64,000 nucleotides of DNA, taken from contig CBDFNN010000004.1 of NCBI GenBank assembly GCA_965250215.1, positions 2,728,001 through 2,792,000 on the forward strand. Reading direction: 5' to 3'. Made by a program: the position numbers and the translations under genes. The notes beneath the pieces were generated by a model that was not told the origin of the DNA, searched no databases, and was given only the letters and a program-made list of their open reading frames with translations. Below, piece by piece: positions 26,156 to 33,921 of this stretch (position 1 is its first letter; every line of letters begins with the position of its first letter). This DNA is from CBDFNN01 sp965250215 (GTDB taxonomy: Bacteria; Bacteroidota; Rhodothermia; Rhodothermales; DATKEJ01).

Positions 26156-27871
26156 TCAGAAACCCTTAGCGGTATTGTCACCTCTTGGGTCGGCGCCTCC
26201 CTCAAGTCGACTGTTACCGTTTTCATCATATTTGACGAGAATGGCGTCTACAGAACCAACGTAGCCTGTTCTCGCTCGGAGCTCCCAGCCTCGCGATTCC
26301 AGATTTAATTGAACATCTTTTGAAAAGGCAAATGGCTCGTGAAAAAGGACGTCCGGTAACCATTGATGATGTATGCGCGGAGCTGAAACAGCAGCTTGTA
26401 TGGTCATTCCGTGATCGATAACATTGACGATCGTTTGAAAGACCTGGGTGATGATCGTTCCACCGCCGGGGGTTCCAAGAACCATCAACAACCGCCCTTC
26501 TCTGTCTTCAACGATCGAAGGGGTCATGGATGAGAGCATACGTTTTCTAGGCTCGATGGCGTTGGCCTCAGAGCCAACTAGTCCAAACATATTTGGTACT
26601 CCGGGTTTTGAACTAAAGTCATCCATTTCATTGTTCAAGAAGAACCCGGCGCCGTCAACAACAACCATTGATCCAAATCCACCATTGATCGTTGTGGTAA
26701 CGCTCACGCCCGTTCCGTCCGAATCCACGACTGAGTAGTGTGTCGTTTCTATAGACTCCTTTGGCGCTGGTTGACCATGCGATATTTCTGAACTAAGAGC
26801 GGCCTTAGACGGATGGAAACCGCCCATCCGATGCGAGCTGTAATTTTTAGCAATCAATTCCTCTTGAGGAACCGCATAGAAATCTGGATCTCCCAGCCAC
26901 TCCGCACGATCGGCATACACCCTGCGCATGGCCTCCCCCATCAAATGCGAGCTTGCACTGGAACCATAACCCATCAAGCTTAAATCATAGCTTTCAACAG
27001 AGTTAAGAAGTTGAGCTAAGGCAATACCACCTGAAGAAGGCGGCGACATTGTTATGATGCGATGCTCCCTATAGCTCGAGACAACCGTTTCCCTTTCTAT
27101 AGCTCGGTAATCCTCGAGGTCTTTGTGACTGATCATTCCTCGACCATTCTCCATTTCGCGAACAATCAGATCGGCCGTGTCACCTTTATAGAAACCATCC
27201 CTGCCATGAACTGCGATTTTCTTAAGCACCTCGGCAAGATCTTTTTGGACAAAGAGCTCTCCGTTTTGATATTCTAGTCCTTCCTTCGAGAAGTATTTCA
27301 TGGTCCCCTCAAAGGGCGCAAATCGGTTTTGCATATTATTGAATCGACGAGCTTGTCTTCTAGTCAACTCAAAGCCTTCTTCAGCCAATCGAATAGCTGG
27401 AGCTAATACCGTTGCAATATCAAGCTTTCCGTATTTCGAATGTGCTGCAAGCATCCCAGCGACGGACCCGGGCGTTCCAGAGGCCAAATGACCCAATCGT
27501 GCGACCTTTGGCAGGTAGTCTCCGTTCTCATCGAGAAACATGTCACGAAAGGCACTTGCTGGAGCAGTCTCCCTATAGTCGAAGGATGTCGAATTCCCAT
27601 CAGGAAATCTAATGACCATGAATCCCCCTCCACCGATATTTCCTGCCACGGGAAATACGACTGCCAGTGCGAAGCCAGTAGAAACCGCAGCATCAACTGC
27701 ATTGCCACCCATTTTCAGGATCTCCTGTCCAGCAAGACTTGCATCTTGGTGCGCGGAAACGACCATTGCATTCTCGGCATAATCGGGAGCTCCGAAAGGT
27801 TGAGCACCCAGCTCGAGACTTGGAAAACAAAAAAGAAGGATTAGTGATGCTTTTATGAAGATTTTATTCAT
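26156..27871 (-). CDS. ggt: gamma-glutamyltransferase
   Basis: About 571 residues from the ATG at 27869-27871, which gives a clean signal peptide (IFIKASLILLFCFPSLELGAQ region); an upstream in-frame ATG at 27892 adds seven residues. The autocleavage site and catalytic Thr lie in ESIETTHYSVVDSDG. NGGFGSMVV, PRKRMLSSMTPSIV and LGTPGGG also match the family. This periplasmic enzyme splits glutathione and other gamma-glutamyl compounds or transfers the glutamyl group. It converges with purF, 30 bases apart, with no terminator visible between them. Confidence 0.95.
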   Translation of the reverse strand: MNKIFIKASLILLFCFPSLELGAQPFGAPDYAENAMVVSAHQDASLAGQEILKMGGNAVDAAVSTGFALAVVFPVAGNIGGGGFMVIRFPDGNSTSFDYRETAPASAFRDMFLDENGDYLPKVARLGHLASGTPGSVAGMLAAHSKYGKLDIATVLAPAIRLAEEGFELTRRQARRFNNMQNRFAPFEGTMKYFSKEGLEYQNGELFVQKDLAEVLKKIAVHGRDGFYKGDTADLIVREMENGRGMISHKDLEDYRAIERETVVSSYREHRIITMSPPSSGGIALAQLLNSVESYDLSLMGYGSSASSHLMGEAMRRVYADRAEWLGDPDFYAVPQEELIAKNYSSHRMGGFHPSKAALSSEISHGQPAPKESIETTHYSVVDSDGTGVSVTTTINGGFGSMVVVDGAGFFLNNEMDDFSSKPGVPNMFGLVGSEANAIEPRKRMLSSMTPSIVEDREGRLLMVLGTPGGGTIITQVFQTIVNVIDHGMTIQAAVSAPRIHHQWLPDVLFHEPFAFSKDVQLNLESRGWELRARTGYVGSVDAILVKYDENGNSRLEGGADPRGDNTAKGF

Positions 27872-27892
27872 GCGATTTTGTATTCTGTTCAT

Positions 27893-28206
27893 TCATACCC
27901 CGTCAGGTAAATAAGCATCGCCTATCCCAGTAGTCCGGATTGTAGGCCTTGATTCCACCAAAGAGAGTTATGACTAACCAAATAAACCGGAGCCTAAAGG
28001 TTTTGGCACTGTTTTCAGTAGCAATAGCTGCTGCGCTGGTAACTTTATTCCAGCTATAACATACTGAATTAGGCAACTGATTTTTCTACTATTCTAGCCA
28101 AGCTTAAGGGAGAAATGGATCAAGCATTTAATCGATCCGTTGATATCCTGTCTGCTGTACCTGAGCAAATGACCAATTGCTCGTCCCACCAAATACTTCG
28201 CACATT
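27893..28206. other. Intergenic region between ggt and the epimerase gene
   Basis: About 300 bases between divergent genes. The only coding-like item is the 29-codon frame at 27970-28059, listed separately. I found no TAnnTTTG box with a correctly spaced TTTG on either strand and no strong hairpin. Confidence 0.5.
27970..28059 (+). CDS. possible small membrane protein of 29 residues
   Basis: ATG to TAA, 29 codons. The peptide has a short polar, basic N-terminus (MTNQINRSLK) followed by about 19 hydrophobic residues (VLALFSVAIAAALVTLFQL), the layout of a single-pass membrane miniprotein. It has no gene neighbour closer than about 100 bases and no known family that I recognise. Chance occurrence is quite possible; evidence is the hydrophobic pattern alone. 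Confidence 0.3.
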   Translation: MTNQINRSLKVLALFSVAIAAALVTLFQL

Positions 28207-29268
28207 TTGAAAATACTTGTCACCGGGTCGTCCGGTCTCATTGGCTCTGAAGCAGTTCGATTCTTCGATGCTCAAGGTCATGAAGTTGTTGGAATTGACA
28301 ACAACATGAGAAAATTCTTCTTCGGACCTGCCGGTGATACTTCCTGGAATACAAGTCAATTACTTAAGCATACTAGGTCTTTCCGACACGAAGCTATTGA
28401 TATTAGAGACCGTGAACCACTTTTTCGGCTTTTCAAAGAGGAGAAGTTTGATGCAATAATTCATACTGCGGCTCAGCCTTCTCATGACAAGGCCAAGGAC
28501 ATTCCGCTTGTTGACTTTGACGTCAATGCCGTAGGTACAATTAATCTGTTGGAAGCGAATCGACAATTTTCATTGGACTCCCCTTTTGTTCATATGAGCA
28601 CGAACAAAGTTTATGGTGATGCACCCAATGAAATTGCGCTAGTGGAAAAGGAGACTCGATGGGACTACGATGATGAACAGTATGTGCACGGAATTCCGGA
28701 GACCTTTCGAATAGACCAATCAAAACACTCCCTTTTCGGTGCTTCGAAAGTTGCTGCTGATGTAATGGTTCAAGAATATGGTCGATATTTCGGAATGCCA
28801 ACGTGTTGCCTTAGGGGCGGATGCCTGACTGGACCGAACCACAGTGGAGTAGAACTTCACGGTTTTCTTAGTTATCTCATTAAGTGCAATCTGGAAGGCA
28901 AGCACTACACAGTTTTTGGCTACAAAGGGAAGCAAGTTCGCGATAATATTCATTCACACGATGTAGTAAGTTTTATGGACGCTTTCATTGATAAACCACG
29001 CGTTGCAGAGGTTTACAATATTGGCGGCGGAAAGGACAATTCGATATCTATGATTGAAGCCTTTAATCTCTCTGAGGAAATTTCCGAAAAGAAAATGGAC
29101 TGGAGTTACTCTGAGACCAATCGAGAGGGTGACCACATCTGTTATTATTCTGACTTACGAAAAATGAGAGATCATTATCCAAATTGGGATATTAGTATTA
29201 ATCTCCGTCAGACCTTCGAACAGATCATAAGCAGCTGGGAACGAAGACTACATGCCGAAACCGCCTGA
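28207..29268 (+). CDS. NAD-dependent epimerase, CDP-tyvelose (paratose) 2-epimerase-like
   Basis: About 353 residues of an extended SDR. I use the TTG at 28207 so the protein begins KILVTGSSGLIGSE, directly with the NAD motif; the frame extends to a TTG at 28177. The catalytic segment is STNKVYGD, with Lys where most epimerases have Thr or Asp, as in CDP-tyvelose 2-epimerase (RfbE). The active-site YxxxK has no plain match; SLFGASKVAAD takes its place, with Phe at the Tyr position. It probably interconverts nucleotide sugars for surface glycan. The next gene, a glycosyltransferase, overlaps its end by 17 bases. Confidence 0.75.
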   Translation: MKILVTGSSGLIGSEAVRFFDAQGHEVVGIDNNMRKFFFGPAGDTSWNTSQLLKHTRSFRHEAIDIRDREPLFRLFKEEKFDAIIHTAAQPSHDKAKDIPLVDFDVNAVGTINLLEANRQFSLDSPFVHMSTNKVYGDAPNEIALVEKETRWDYDDEQYVHGIPETFRIDQSKHSLFGASKVAADVMVQEYGRYFGMPTCCLRGGCLTGPNHSGVELHGFLSYLIKCNLEGKHYTVFGYKGKQVRDNIHSHDVVSFMDAFIDKPRVAEVYNIGGGKDNSISMIEAFNLSEEISEKKMDWSYSETNREGDHICYYSDLRKMRDHYPNWDISINLRQTFEQIISSWERRLHAETA

Positions 29269-30496
29269 TACTGGTAAACCTAAGGTTTTAATTGTCGTAA
29301 ATGTATTCAAGCCAGACCAACTTGGTGGCGCTGTTATTTTTACAGATCTTGCCCAAGGACTGAGTCAGAGAGGGTTCGAGGTTAGAGTCCGGTGTTCCTA
29401 TCCCTACTATCCCGAATGGAAGGATAAAAGCGGCCTGAATGGCTGGACTATTACTGAAGAGAAGTTTGATGAGGTAAGGGTCTCTCGTCACGGTCTATAT
29501 ATTCCAAATAATCCCAATTCCTTGGCACAAAGATTACTCTACGAGTTTTCTTTCTTCCTATCTCTTTCCCGAAGATGGAAGGAGCTTCGACAAACAGACA
29601 TGATCATGGTCTTTTGTCCTCTGATGGGTGCCGTTGCATTCGGAAGACTAGCAAAATTTCTGGCAAAGAAACCTCTTTGGCTAAACATACAGGACCTTCC
29701 CGCACAAGCGGCTGCAGCTGGCAATATTTCAGGTGGATCCTCGACTAGAATATTTCGATGGATTCAGAACAAACTTTTCAACGGCTATGACATGTGGAGT
29801 TCGATATCTCCGGCCATGATTGATCAGCTGCAGAAGGACAATTTGAAGAATGTCGCTATCGACTATGTACCAAATTTCCTGAACAGCTCCTTAGAATCCT
29901 TGTGCAAAGGCTTGCCTGTAAAGGCAGACCGAGATTCTCGTCCAACTAAACTTTTCTATTCGGGAAATATCGGATCGAAGCAGGATCTGCTGAAGTTCTG
30001 TAAAATACTATCGACAAGTCGCAGCAGCTTCGACTTTAGAATCCACGGAGGAGGAAGCAATTCCGAGGAGGTGAAGATGTGGATAGAAAACTCAAATGAT
30101 GAGAGGTTTTCTTTTGGCGGATTACTCGAGGAAGAAAGCTTTATTCAGACACTACATGAGTCTGACTTTTGTGTCATAACAGAAAAGACGGGATCAGGAG
30201 GGTCTTTCATCCCGAGTAAAATTATTCCAGCCATATCTAGTCAATGTCCAATTTTTGCGATCTCAGATCCCGAGAGTCCTTTGGGTCAAGAGATGAGAAA
30301 GCATAATATCGGGTTTCATCTTGAATGGGAGAATCTCGAATCTAAGTTAGATGCAGCCTTCAGTTCACTCGCCGATAATGACAACTACTCGGATTGGCTT
30401 ACACATTCGAGGAAGAGGGCTTTGTACTATTCTAGAGAGAGAGTTTTAAAGCTATATCAAAACAGTATTTTAAAATTGTTACATCAAAACCTATAA
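29252..30496 (+). CDS. glycosyltransferase, family 4-like (WcaI/WbuB type)
   Basis: A 414-residue protein starting at ATG. The N-terminus (PKVLIVVNVFKPDQLGGAV) is a GT-B donor-side strand and loop as in WbuB/WcaI proteins. KLFYSGNIGSKQDL opens the C-terminal domain, and GGSFIPSKIIPAISSQCPI is the nucleotide-sugar-binding area. It would add a sugar to a lipid-linked glycan in the cytoplasm. Its start lies 17 bases inside the epimerase gene, indicating coupled expression. Confidence 0.82.
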   Translation: MPKPPDTGKPKVLIVVNVFKPDQLGGAVIFTDLAQGLSQRGFEVRVRCSYPYYPEWKDKSGLNGWTITEEKFDEVRVSRHGLYIPNNPNSLAQRLLYEFSFFLSLSRRWKELRQTDMIMVFCPLMGAVAFGRLAKFLAKKPLWLNIQDLPAQAAAAGNISGGSSTRIFRWIQNKLFNGYDMWSSISPAMIDQLQKDNLKNVAIDYVPNFLNSSLESLCKGLPVKADRDSRPTKLFYSGNIGSKQDLLKFCKILSTSRSSFDFRIHGGGSNSEEVKMWIENSNDERFSFGGLLEEESFIQTLHESDFCVITEKTGSGGSFIPSKIIPAISSQCPIFAISDPESPLGQEMRKHNIGFHLEWENLESKLDAAFSSLADNDNYSDWLTHSRKRALYYSRERVLKLYQNSILKLLHQNL

Positions 30497-30503
30497 TAGA
30501 TCT

Positions 30504-30896
30504 ATGACTATTGAACCAAGAGTGATGGGAGAGTTGATTATGGTAGGCGACAAGGTCTTGATTATTCCCGAAGGTGAAGATTCGCGTACAGCAGCCGGAC
30601 TCATTTTGCCAGCAAGTGTTAAAGACAAAGATCGAGTCCAAGGTGGTCGCGTGATTAATACCGGTCCCGGCTACCTTCTTCCAAATTCCAAGGAAGGCGA
30701 CGATGTGTTAAGAACAACCCAACATCCCGTCACCTACCTACCGCTGCAGGCAAAATCCGGTGACTATGCGTTTTTTCTTCGTAACGACGCTATTGAACTG
30801 AACTACAAAGAGAGAACCCATCTCATAGTCTCACACAATGCTATTCTAGCATTAATACGTGATCAAAAGGATGAACGAACCATCTACGACGTTTAA
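30504..30896 (+). CDS. GroES-like (Cpn10 family) protein
   Basis: A 130-residue protein starting at ATG. GDKVLIIPEGEDSRTAAGLILPAS corresponds to the GroES N-terminal strand and mobile loop, and GGRVINTGPGY to the roof turn. The C-terminal 50 residues, with AKSGDYAFFLRNDAIELNYKERTHLIVS, end like GroES in I-V-S-H. It is longer than GroES (about 95 residues) and has no groEL beside it, so it is likely a divergent paralogue rather than the main co-chaperonin. Confidence 0.75.
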   Translation: MTIEPRVMGELIMVGDKVLIIPEGEDSRTAAGLILPASVKDKDRVQGGRVINTGPGYLLPNSKEGDDVLRTTQHPVTYLPLQAKSGDYAFFLRNDAIELNYKERTHLIVSHNAILALIRDQKDERTIYDV

Positions 30897-30921
30897 TATC
30901 TACTCCGAAGCAATCCGAATC

Positions 30922-31275
30922 ATGATCAGACTTTACGGCCTTTCTCATTGTGGAACATGTAAAAAGGCGATGGCCTTCTTGGATTCAAATGATCAAGATT
31001 ATGAGCTCATAGATATTCGGGAGGAGCCTCCCAAATTTGATCAAATCAACTCAGCATTGCAATCTGGTATCGAAGCGAAAAGGATGCTAAATACTTCTGG
31101 CCAACAATACCGACAAGGTGGATATAAAGACAAGGTCGTGGAGTTGACTACGCATGAATTAGCAGAGTTGCTTGCGAACAATCCGATGCTAATTAAAAGA
31201 CCCTTCTTAGAAAGTGGTGATCGCTACTTGGCAGGATTCAGAGAGTCCGAATATCAAGCCTTAATTAGCTCCTAA
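30922..31275 (+). CDS. ArsC/Spx-family thioredoxin-fold protein
   Basis: About 117 residues from the ATG at 30922 (an upstream ATG at 30859 would overlap the GroES-like gene). It begins IRLYGLSHCGTCKKAMAFL, with a CxxC redox motif (Cys10, Cys13) as in YffB/Spx and ArsC-like reductases, then NTSGQQYR and KRPFLESGDRYLAGF with the conserved Arg-Pro pair. It may reduce arsenate or glutathionylated proteins, or bind RNA polymerase like Spx. Its stop codon overlaps the stop of the opposite-strand gene. Confidence 0.8.
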   Translation: MIRLYGLSHCGTCKKAMAFLDSNDQDYELIDIREEPPKFDQINSALQSGIEAKRMLNTSGQQYRQGGYKDKVVELTTHELAELLANNPMLIKRPFLESGDRYLAGFRESEYQALISS

Positions 31276-31658
31276 CCTTTCCAGGACTTAATGGGTCGAA
31301 GAAGGTCCGCAAGAGCTTTCTCCTCAGGGCTCGGGTCAACTGGAGGAGTCATATTCTGACCTAGTTTCTCATCAAACTTTTCGTCAAGGAAAGATTTCCA
31401 ATTCCCAGCTCCTTTCAAAAAGACTAGAATGTCCTCTCCTGATTTCAGGTAAAAAGCGAAATTGGCGTCACCGCGACCGGCCCACCAGTTGTAGGACTCT
31501 AGTTCACTAAATTTGAATTCCCTTTTGAAACTGCTGAAAAACGTTCGGCATTTGATGACAACTCTGTCACCATATAGTGTTGCTGTACCCTTCATAGAAG
31601 GATTTGCAGTCAAACGGACCTTGCCTTTTAGGATAAGGCTACTTGTATTTTTTTTCAC
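31272..31658 (-). CDS. hypothetical protein, possibly PH-like domain
   Basis: A 128-residue protein with a GTG start at 31658. The first 95 residues alternate short strands (SLILKGKVRLTAN, TATLYGDRVVIKCR, REFKFSELESYNWW, ANFAFYLKSGEDILVFLKG) ending in a helix (NWKSFLDEKFDEKLG). This is a PH-like pattern seen in bacterial membrane-signal or lipid-binding proteins. No catalytic residues are apparent. It sits 85 bases downstream of holB and converges, with a four-base overlap (CTAA), on the ArsC-like gene. Confidence 0.5.
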   Translation of the reverse strand: MKKNTSSLILKGKVRLTANPSMKGTATLYGDRVVIKCRTFFSSFKREFKFSELESYNWWAGRGDANFAFYLKSGEDILVFLKGAGNWKSFLDEKFDEKLGQNMTPPVDPSPEEKALADLLRPIKSWKG

Positions 31659-31743
31659 GAGACGAAGTATAGAGGACTTATCAGAATTGTAAAAAATACT
31701 CTATAGGCGAAATTCAGAAGGTGAGAAAACTAAAGATTCAAAA

Positions 31744-32850
31744 CTAAACACCCTGCATTGCTTTTCCGAGTGCTGTCGCCAAGGTAAAGAAAAGAAGGTT
31801 TAAAGCCACATTTCTATCAATATTAATTGTGGCCTCTTCCACGGAGATCACCATATTTTCGAGTTGAGCATTGGGAAAACGTTTCCAAAATTTATCATAG
31901 GACTCTGACCACTCAGGAAATCCGAGAATCGCTTCTGATCCAAGCTGCTTGAAAAGCATCAAGTCTCGTACCCAATTGAGTAGGCTTGCTAGGAATCCTT
32001 TGATACTCTCTCTTCCTTCTTTCTTCCACACATTCATTATTTGTTCTATACGAGCAAAATCGCTTGTAGCTGAGGCCCTTACAAAGGCCAGAACATCTTC
32101 CTTCGACTTAGAATCCCCCCCCTCTAGCAGCAATCTTGCTATACTATATGAGCCGAAAGATGAATTTGCTACACTTTCCGATCTATCCGAGTCTATGCCG
32201 TGTCTTTCTTGAATATGCCTTGCCAGAATATCGTTTGGTATGGCCTGAAACCTTAAAGGTTGACAACGGGACAGCATCGTAGGAATAAGACGAGAACGAC
32301 TCTGGGTCGTGAGAATGAATACCGTCCTTTTTCTAGGTTCTTCTAGTAATTTTAGAAATGCATTGGCTGCTGCACCATTCATATTCTCAACGTCCAACAG
32401 AATGATGACTCGATAATTCCCTTCATGTATAGAATAACTGGTTGGTTTTGTAAGGTCCTCCCTAATAAAACTCACCCGATAGGAGGACTTTAAATTTGTC
32501 GACTTCGAGCTTGTTGGGAGCCTGACAAAATCTATGATTGAATATGGATCCTCGGAGAGAATCCGTTTTCGCCTCAGAACCTCATCTGCCGACACGCCAT
32601 TTGGTGTTGGAAAAAACACGTGTACATCCGGGTGACTGAGAGATTTCGTCTTTAAACAGCCGTTGCAGACTCCACAGCTTGATTCATCCCCGCTTTTGCA
32701 TTGCAAGGCAGAAGCGAAGGCAATGGCCGCTGCCCTCTTCCCAACGCCGTAAGGTCCATGAAACAGATAAGCATGGGCAACACGGTCCTCTCGAATGGAC
32801 CGCTTTAACAAATCGACAACTTTGTCTTGACCGATAACTTTATCCCACAT
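31744..32850 (-). CDS. holB: DNA polymerase III delta' subunit-like clamp-loader ATPase
   Basis: About 368 residues from the ATG at 32848-32850 (a GTG lies three bases before). The Walker A segment reads GPYGVGKRAA, lacking the usual Thr or Ser after Lys, as expected for a non-hydrolysing delta' subunit. A four-cysteine zinc module (C-x7-C-x2-C-x2-C, about residues 50-65) and the SRC arginine-finger motif (LSRCQPLRF) are kept. It joins the clamp loader that places the sliding clamp on DNA. Its start overlaps the HMG-CoA lyase stop by 11 bases. Confidence 0.88.
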   Translation of the reverse strand: MWDKVIGQDKVVDLLKRSIREDRVAHAYLFHGPYGVGKRAAAIAFASALQCKSGDESSCGVCNGCLKTKSLSHPDVHVFFPTPNGVSADEVLRRKRILSEDPYSIIDFVRLPTSSKSTNLKSSYRVSFIREDLTKPTSYSIHEGNYRVIILLDVENMNGAAANAFLKLLEEPRKRTVFILTTQSRSRLIPTMLSRCQPLRFQAIPNDILARHIQERHGIDSDRSESVANSSFGSYSIARLLLEGGDSKSKEDVLAFVRASATSDFARIEQIMNVWKKEGRESIKGFLASLLNWVRDLMLFKQLGSEAILGFPEWSESYDKFWKRFPNAQLENMVISVEEATINIDRNVALNLLFFTLATALGKAMQGV

Positions 32851-33769
32851 CACTGTCCTCGAGTCTCTTAACCTGATGAACCTTTCCAGGAAAGGACATT
32901 CCTAAGTAATCTTCAACTCCAATCGCAATTTCAGACATCAATGAGTGATCGCGGCTCCTATCGATTCCAGTTCGATTGAATAAGTAGACCAAATCCTCCG
33001 TTGCAATATTGCCAGCTGCTCCCTTGACAAATGGACAGCCTCCCATACCCGCAAGAGAGCTATCGAAACTTCGGACACCGTTTTTCCACGCTTGATATGC
33101 ATTTAAAAGTCCAAGACCTCGAGTATCATGGAGATGGCAGCCTATAGAAATATCGTCGCAATGAATCCTGCTGGCTTGTACTATTTGATCGATACTATTA
33201 GGATTTGCCATCCCCGTAGTATCTGCTAGACTGATAAGACTTGGCCTGTATTCAGCAAGCCGAGCCACTATCATCTCAATTTGCTCGATTTCTGTATCGC
33301 CTGGTTTTATATAACCAAATACACATTGCACACCGGCCCTCACACGTATCCCATCTTCCCGGCATTCACTTAGAATAGCAACAGCATCAGATAAACCCTT
33401 TCTGACAGACATTTTAGCATTCTTTTGTCCATGTTCTTCATTACTTGATATGCTAATCTCGATCGCTCGTGCACCAGCCTTACGAGCAAGTTCTAGCCCC
33501 TTTCGATTTAGCACAAGAACATGCGCTCTCTTCCAGTTCGGATCAATATTCGAAGCATTGTAGGCTTCTACAAGTTCTTTCGCATCGGCCATTTGAGGAA
33601 CGAGATCCTTTCTGACAAAAGAAGTAAGTTGGACTTCGTCAAGCTTGCTTGCTAATATCTTTTTTGCGAGATCAAATTTGAAATCACTAGGGATCCAACG
33701 ATCAATAAATTGAAAGCCGTCCCTAAGTCCGACCTCACATAAATGAACTGGCGAATTCTCCTTTTGCAT
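32840..33769 (-). CDS. mvaB: hydroxymethylglutaryl-CoA lyase
   Basis: About 309 residues from the ATG at 33767-33769. It is a DRE-TIM barrel: CEVGLRDGFQF holds the metal-binding Asp and catalytic Arg, SLADTTGMANP lines the barrel, and the C-terminal GGCPFVKGAAGNIATEDL is the HMG-CoA lyase signature with the catalytic Cys. It cleaves HMG-CoA to acetoacetate and acetyl-CoA in leucine breakdown. The holB gene overlaps its end, an unusual pairing that probably only reflects a shared transcript. Confidence 0.9.
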   Translation of the reverse strand: MQKENSPVHLCEVGLRDGFQFIDRWIPSDFKFDLAKKILASKLDEVQLTSFVRKDLVPQMADAKELVEAYNASNIDPNWKRAHVLVLNRKGLELARKAGARAIEISISSNEEHGQKNAKMSVRKGLSDAVAILSECREDGIRVRAGVQCVFGYIKPGDTEIEQIEMIVARLAEYRPSLISLADTTGMANPNSIDQIVQASRIHCDDISIGCHLHDTRGLGLLNAYQAWKNGVRSFDSSLAGMGGCPFVKGAAGNIATEDLVYLFNRTGIDRSRDHSLMSEIAIGVEDYLGMSFPGKVHQVKRLEDSDVG

Positions 33770-33877
33770 TTGCAAATATAGCCCTCTCTAAGCATATCAT
33801 TTGGTAGTTTACCGCAAAGACAGATAGCCTATTTTGAGGAACTTTGATCGGTAAAGAAGGAAAAACTGCTTCGCCTT

Positions 33878-33894
33878 TCCTTAGGTGCTAAGGA
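33878..33894. promoter_or_regulatory. Short palindrome upstream of the giant phosphatase/Ig gene
   Basis: TCCTTAG-GTG-CTAAGGA, a perfect 7-base inverted repeat, ends 27 bases before the ATG at 33922. It may be an operator or a leader hairpin; its significance is uncertain. Confidence 0.3.
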
Positions 33895-33921
33895 TCAACC
33901 TATAAATTACAAACCCCCACC

